This document shows, in pieces, positions 61,461 through 64,000 of a stretch of 64,000 nucleotides of DNA. The notes under the pieces are model-generated. The model saw only the letters and a program-made list of their open reading frames with translations. It ran no database searches and was not told the origin of the DNA. Location of the stretch: the NCBI RefSeq assembly GCF_023715485.1, contig NZ_JAMBOF010000008.1, forward strand, positions 124,001-188,000, read 5' to 3'. The position numbers were made by a program, and so were the translations under genes. The DNA comes from Mesobacillus subterraneus (GTDB taxonomy: Bacteria; Bacillota; Bacilli; Bacillales; Cytobacillaceae). The stretch's first letter is position 1. Every line of letters begins with the position of its first letter.

Positions 61461-63200
61461 TTACTCACCTCCCCCATTTAACCATCTGGATGCCGCTTGA
61501 GCTTTATCCATGTTTTCGAGCATACGAACTGCCCCGAACACACTCGCATCGAATAAGTCAATGCGTTGCTCAGGTAGTATTTTTTCGTATTGAATCATAT
61601 CATCTGTTTTTTCCACAGCTAGTACATTCTGGATGCAATACTCATAAGCCTGTGAACCGAGATAATAAAACTTTCCTTCTTTCGCTTTCTGTTCGATTCG
61701 TCTGAATCCTTGTGACTTTTTATAAAAATACTGTGGTTGATCCACAATATTGAATCGATTCTTTTTCATGTTCAAGAAAAATTCTTGTCCAAACTTTCTA
61801 TCAAAGCCGATTTGTTTAATCTTGAATCCTTTATTTCGCATCATGATAAACCACTTCACCAAATCGTCATGGTCCACTACTGGAGCATTCGGCATTGTGA
61901 GCCATCCGTCTTGCTTCCAGCCGAATAGAGGGATATTATCTTCATCCGCTTTTATATGAGCTTGCGTGATAGGGAAGAAACCATGTGTGATTGCTATGTC
62001 CACACCATTGTAAGAACCATATAACGCAGTGGCATTTAAATCATGGACTTTCGCTAAGTCAGCACCGCCAAACCATTCAATCGGTAATTTAGCGAGCTGT
62101 TCAATAGTCCATGAATATTTTTTATTGCTTACCTTAAATTCTTCCACATTGAAATAAGCTTTCATTGCTGAAGTGTAAACGTTGAGTGATTTAGCAAGGA
62201 ACGACTTTCTCTGTTGTGGATCATTTTGCGCTTGTCTGGCATCATTGAGCAGTTCTTGAGCTGATACGGAAACATTATAATTAGGATTTGCTTTTTCGTG
62301 TTCTTGTGGGTTTGTATAATCCACATCGCCATTTTCATCCTGGTCTGCTTTCGCAATGAAAACAAAGTATTGTTCGTCTACCACAGTCCCATTTAAAATC
62401 TTTTGACAGTAAGTCATACGGTTGTAGCAGAATGAGTTCATGTTATCCCCAGCAGTAGTGATGCCGATACACAAACTGTTACGATATGCCTTTCCTGACT
62501 CTTTAATGGTGTTGTAGTGGCTGGCGCTTTTATAAAGATGAAGTTCGTCAAGTATCTGGATTAAAGTATTTAACGAGTCCATCCTGTCACTATTACCGGC
62601 AATGGTTTCAATTCTCATATATCCATCGCCTAAATCGCCGCTGATGCTATGTTCCTGGTTATTATCTAAGATTCGAAAATTATCTTCTTCGCCCATTTGC
62701 TTTAGGTTGAAGTTGAGGAAGTTGAAGCCTTGCAATGCTTGTTTTAATTTTTCTCCCACAATTACAATTTCCGCACCGGATTTTCTTTCTAATATTCCTA
62801 ATCCCCAAGCTAAAGCCGTATTGAATGGTGTTTTACCATTTTTCCTCGCCAACATTATAAACGCTTCTTTAAATCGTCTGAGGATTGTTCCTTTGTGGAA
62901 GAATCCCAAAAGATTATAAATAACAAATTTCTGCCAAGGCTGTAGATAGAAAGGTGTACCCCTCAAAGGATTGCCATCCATATCCTCACCTTTTTGGTGA
63001 ACGAATGTCCTTTCGATAATCCCGATAACAAACTCAGCATCTTTCGGGTTGAAGTCGTAAGCATCATTTTCTAAGTCTCTGAGAAACCTTTCGCACATTT
63101 GAATTGTTTCTACACAAGCAACTTTTCTGCCTTCCACGATGCTGTTTGCATACTCCATAACAACATCATGGTTTTTTTTAGTCGTTTTCCCCTTACTCAA
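61461..63200 (-). CDS. Terminase large subunit
   Basis: A 579-residue packaging motor. ATPase: QPWQKFVIYNLLGF, Walker A-like ARKNGKTPFNTA near 118, Walker B LIQILDELHLY near 215. The C-terminal nuclease half has GGADLAKVHDLNATALYGSY and KQIGFDRKFGQEF. Overlaps the small subunit by 8 bp. Confidence 0.94.
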   Translation of the reverse strand: MSKGKTTKKNHDVVMEYANSIVEGRKVACVETIQMCERFLRDLENDAYDFNPKDAEFVIGIIERTFVHQKGEDMDGNPLRGTPFYLQPWQKFVIYNLLGFFHKGTILRRFKEAFIMLARKNGKTPFNTALAWGLGILERKSGAEIVIVGEKLKQALQGFNFLNFNLKQMGEEDNFRILDNNQEHSISGDLGDGYMRIETIAGNSDRMDSLNTLIQILDELHLYKSASHYNTIKESGKAYRNSLCIGITTAGDNMNSFCYNRMTYCQKILNGTVVDEQYFVFIAKADQDENGDVDYTNPQEHEKANPNYNVSVSAQELLNDARQAQNDPQQRKSFLAKSLNVYTSAMKAYFNVEEFKVSNKKYSWTIEQLAKLPIEWFGGADLAKVHDLNATALYGSYNGVDIAITHGFFPITQAHIKADEDNIPLFGWKQDGWLTMPNAPVVDHDDLVKWFIMMRNKGFKIKQIGFDRKFGQEFFLNMKKNRFNIVDQPQYFYKKSQGFRRIEQKAKEGKFYYLGSQAYEYCIQNVLAVEKTDDMIQYEKILPEQRIDLFDASVFGAVRMLENMDKAQAASRWLNGGGE

Positions 63201-63564
63201 GAGCGCTCAACACACTTGCTAGTTTTGACTTTTTAGGACTATCTGTCGTGACCGTTTCAACTGATTTCGGATTCAGACACAATCTGTCGGAGTATGCGAT
63301 TATGTCTTTGCGAAGGTTTTCCAAAGTAGCAACGATGGCAGACTTCTTCGTTCCCCCAGCTGCAGTTTCGGTTTCGTATTGATAATTGCTTTCTATGAAT
63401 TTTTGATTAGCATTTTCATATTGTGCCAGTAAATCTGAATAGATGGTGATGATCGCATCGTATTCCGGCTTATATGTGCCTAGTCCCTTCATATCGGACA
63501 CAATTTTCTCTTTGATACTTACCGCTCGGTACTCGATTACATCAGCCTTTTTCTTTCGTGCCAT
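63193..63564 (-). CDS. Terminase small subunit, P27 family
   Basis: A 123-residue protein (YEAIITIYSDL-like YDAIITIYSDLLAQYENANQ, LNPKSVETVTTDSPKKSKLA) as in phage-terminase_4/P27. It recognises the packaging site. GGAGG precedes it. A gap of 81 bp separates it from HNH and may hold the cos site. Confidence 0.88.
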   Translation of the reverse strand: MARKKKADVIEYRAVSIKEKIVSDMKGLGTYKPEYDAIITIYSDLLAQYENANQKFIESNYQYETETAAGGTKKSAIVATLENLRKDIIAYSDRLCLNPKSVETVTTDSPKKSKLASVLSALE

Positions 63565-63645
63565 TTGTATTCACCTCCTAATTCCAAAAAAGATTCTCAG
63601 GACCCGCTCTATTGGAACGAGTTCCCCCCTCCGGTCCCTGTGGTT

Positions 63646-63951
63646 TTAAACACGAATATTCGAAGGTGGCGGGGATATCATTGTTCGTGTTTTCTCCATC
63701 CACCTGATTCCTTCTGCTGTTAATTCATGTGTACCTTTAATGTGCATTCGTTCATGACAACTCCCACACAAACTGATCAGCGTATCACTGTTAAGCTTAT
63801 GCTCTGGATAAAACTCCAAAGGGAAAGTATGATGCACTACCTTAGCTGCTGTCGACTTCCCATACCTCACACACTCTCTGCACAAATACTTATCTCGCCT
63901 CAGTACTGTTGCACGTTTCTTCTTCCACTTGTCCGTCTTGTAGAAGTTCAT
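63646..63951 (-). CDS. HNH endonuclease
   Basis: A 101-residue HNH nuclease: WKKKRATVLRRDKYLCRECV, VVHHTFPLEFYPEHKLNSDT, LISLCGSCHERMH. Four cysteines form the zinc-binding ribs. Such genes beside terminases of HK97-type phages are known to be needed for packaging and cos cleavage. Confidence 0.93.
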   Translation of the reverse strand: MNFYKTDKWKKKRATVLRRDKYLCRECVRYGKSTAAKVVHHTFPLEFYPEHKLNSDTLISLCGSCHERMHIKGTHELTAEGIRWMEKTRTMISPPPSNIRV

Positions 63952-64000
63952 CTGCTCTCAGCCTTCGTTGGCAGTTTACCTTGTATGCAATTGTGGAAAG
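63948..64000 (-). CDS. Unknown phage gene, C-terminal end only
   Basis: The frame ending KLPTKAESR and a TGA that overlaps the HNH start as ATGA continues to the window end. Overlap of this kind is usual for phage genes, but with 17 codons visible no family can be named. Confidence 0.3.
   Translation of the reverse strand, partial: FHNCIQGKLPTKAESR

Larger units (their letters stand above)
40926..64000. mobile_element. Siphovirus-type prophage inserted in comGA (right end outside window)
   Basis: From the comGA break to the window end every gene is phage-like: HNH, terminase, portal, protease, HK97 capsid, connectors, tail, tape measure, fibres, holin and amidase, plus a repressor-like HTH. 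The left junction is at about 40,925. No integrase is visible, so it must lie beyond 64,000, presumably beside the other comGA half. Structural genes appear intact. Confidence 0.93.

Overview
This 64 kb window comes from a low-to-mid GC, spore-forming Bacillaceae chromosome; a Mesobacillus/Cytobacillus-like genome is my best guess from gene content, but the genus cannot be fixed from sequence alone. Positions 1-40,925 follow the familiar nusB-yqhY-accCB-spoIIIA-efp-aroQ-yqh-gcv-comG order of Bacillus subtilis, with lineage-specific insertions: a chemoreceptor, a cytochrome c maturation (ccm) cluster, and a class II ribonucleotide reductase gene split by an intron. Strong Shine-Dalgarno sites, sporulation genes (spoIIIAA-AH, splB) and late competence genes support the assignment.

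Region by region: the end of the nusB/yqhY/accC/accB operon (1-2,618); a methyl-accepting chemotaxis protein (2,842-4,323); the eight-gene spoIIIA operon behind a sigma-E-like promoter (4,415-9,618); a small protein and a SIMPL-domain protein (9,684-10,622); a repeat-rich gene desert (10,623-11,564); a System I-type ccm cluster with CcmE, CcmF, a ResA-like thioredoxin and two membrane-anchored extracytoplasmic proteins (11,565-17,181); efp, pepQ-like, aroQ, yqhR, yqhP, yqhO and splB (18,115-23,544); nrdJ interrupted exactly between NPCG and E by a group I intron with a homing endonuclease gene (23,643-27,386), behind tandem NrdR-like boxes; lipM, yqhL, and the glycine cleavage genes gcvPB-gcvPA-gcvT under a tandem glycine riboswitch; yqhH/yqhG; yqzE, aroK and the comG operon.

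At about 40,925 the comGA reading frame is cut inside its conserved HLVLTTMHT motif, and a prophage runs from there past the right edge. Its HK97-type head genes, siphovirus tail genes (with a -1 frameshift between the two tail chaperones) and lysis genes are read leftward from 63,951 to 45,177. A short rightward early block (44,269-45,162) follows, and next to the attachment site lies a leftward four-gene module: an FtsK-like translocase, a replication-relaxation family protein, a small pilin-like membrane protein and a membrane-anchored M23 peptidase. The integrase and the other comGA half lie outside the window.

The observations I consider most worth follow-up are that four-gene module, an independently promoted prophage gene for a secreted peptide with three 15-residue repeats, the ccm cluster whose CcmE carries CxxxY instead of the usual HxxxY, and the nrdJ intron whose endonuclease gene ends inside the ribozyme core. 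Two genes, spoIIIAD and comGG, appear to start at AUU and AUA.
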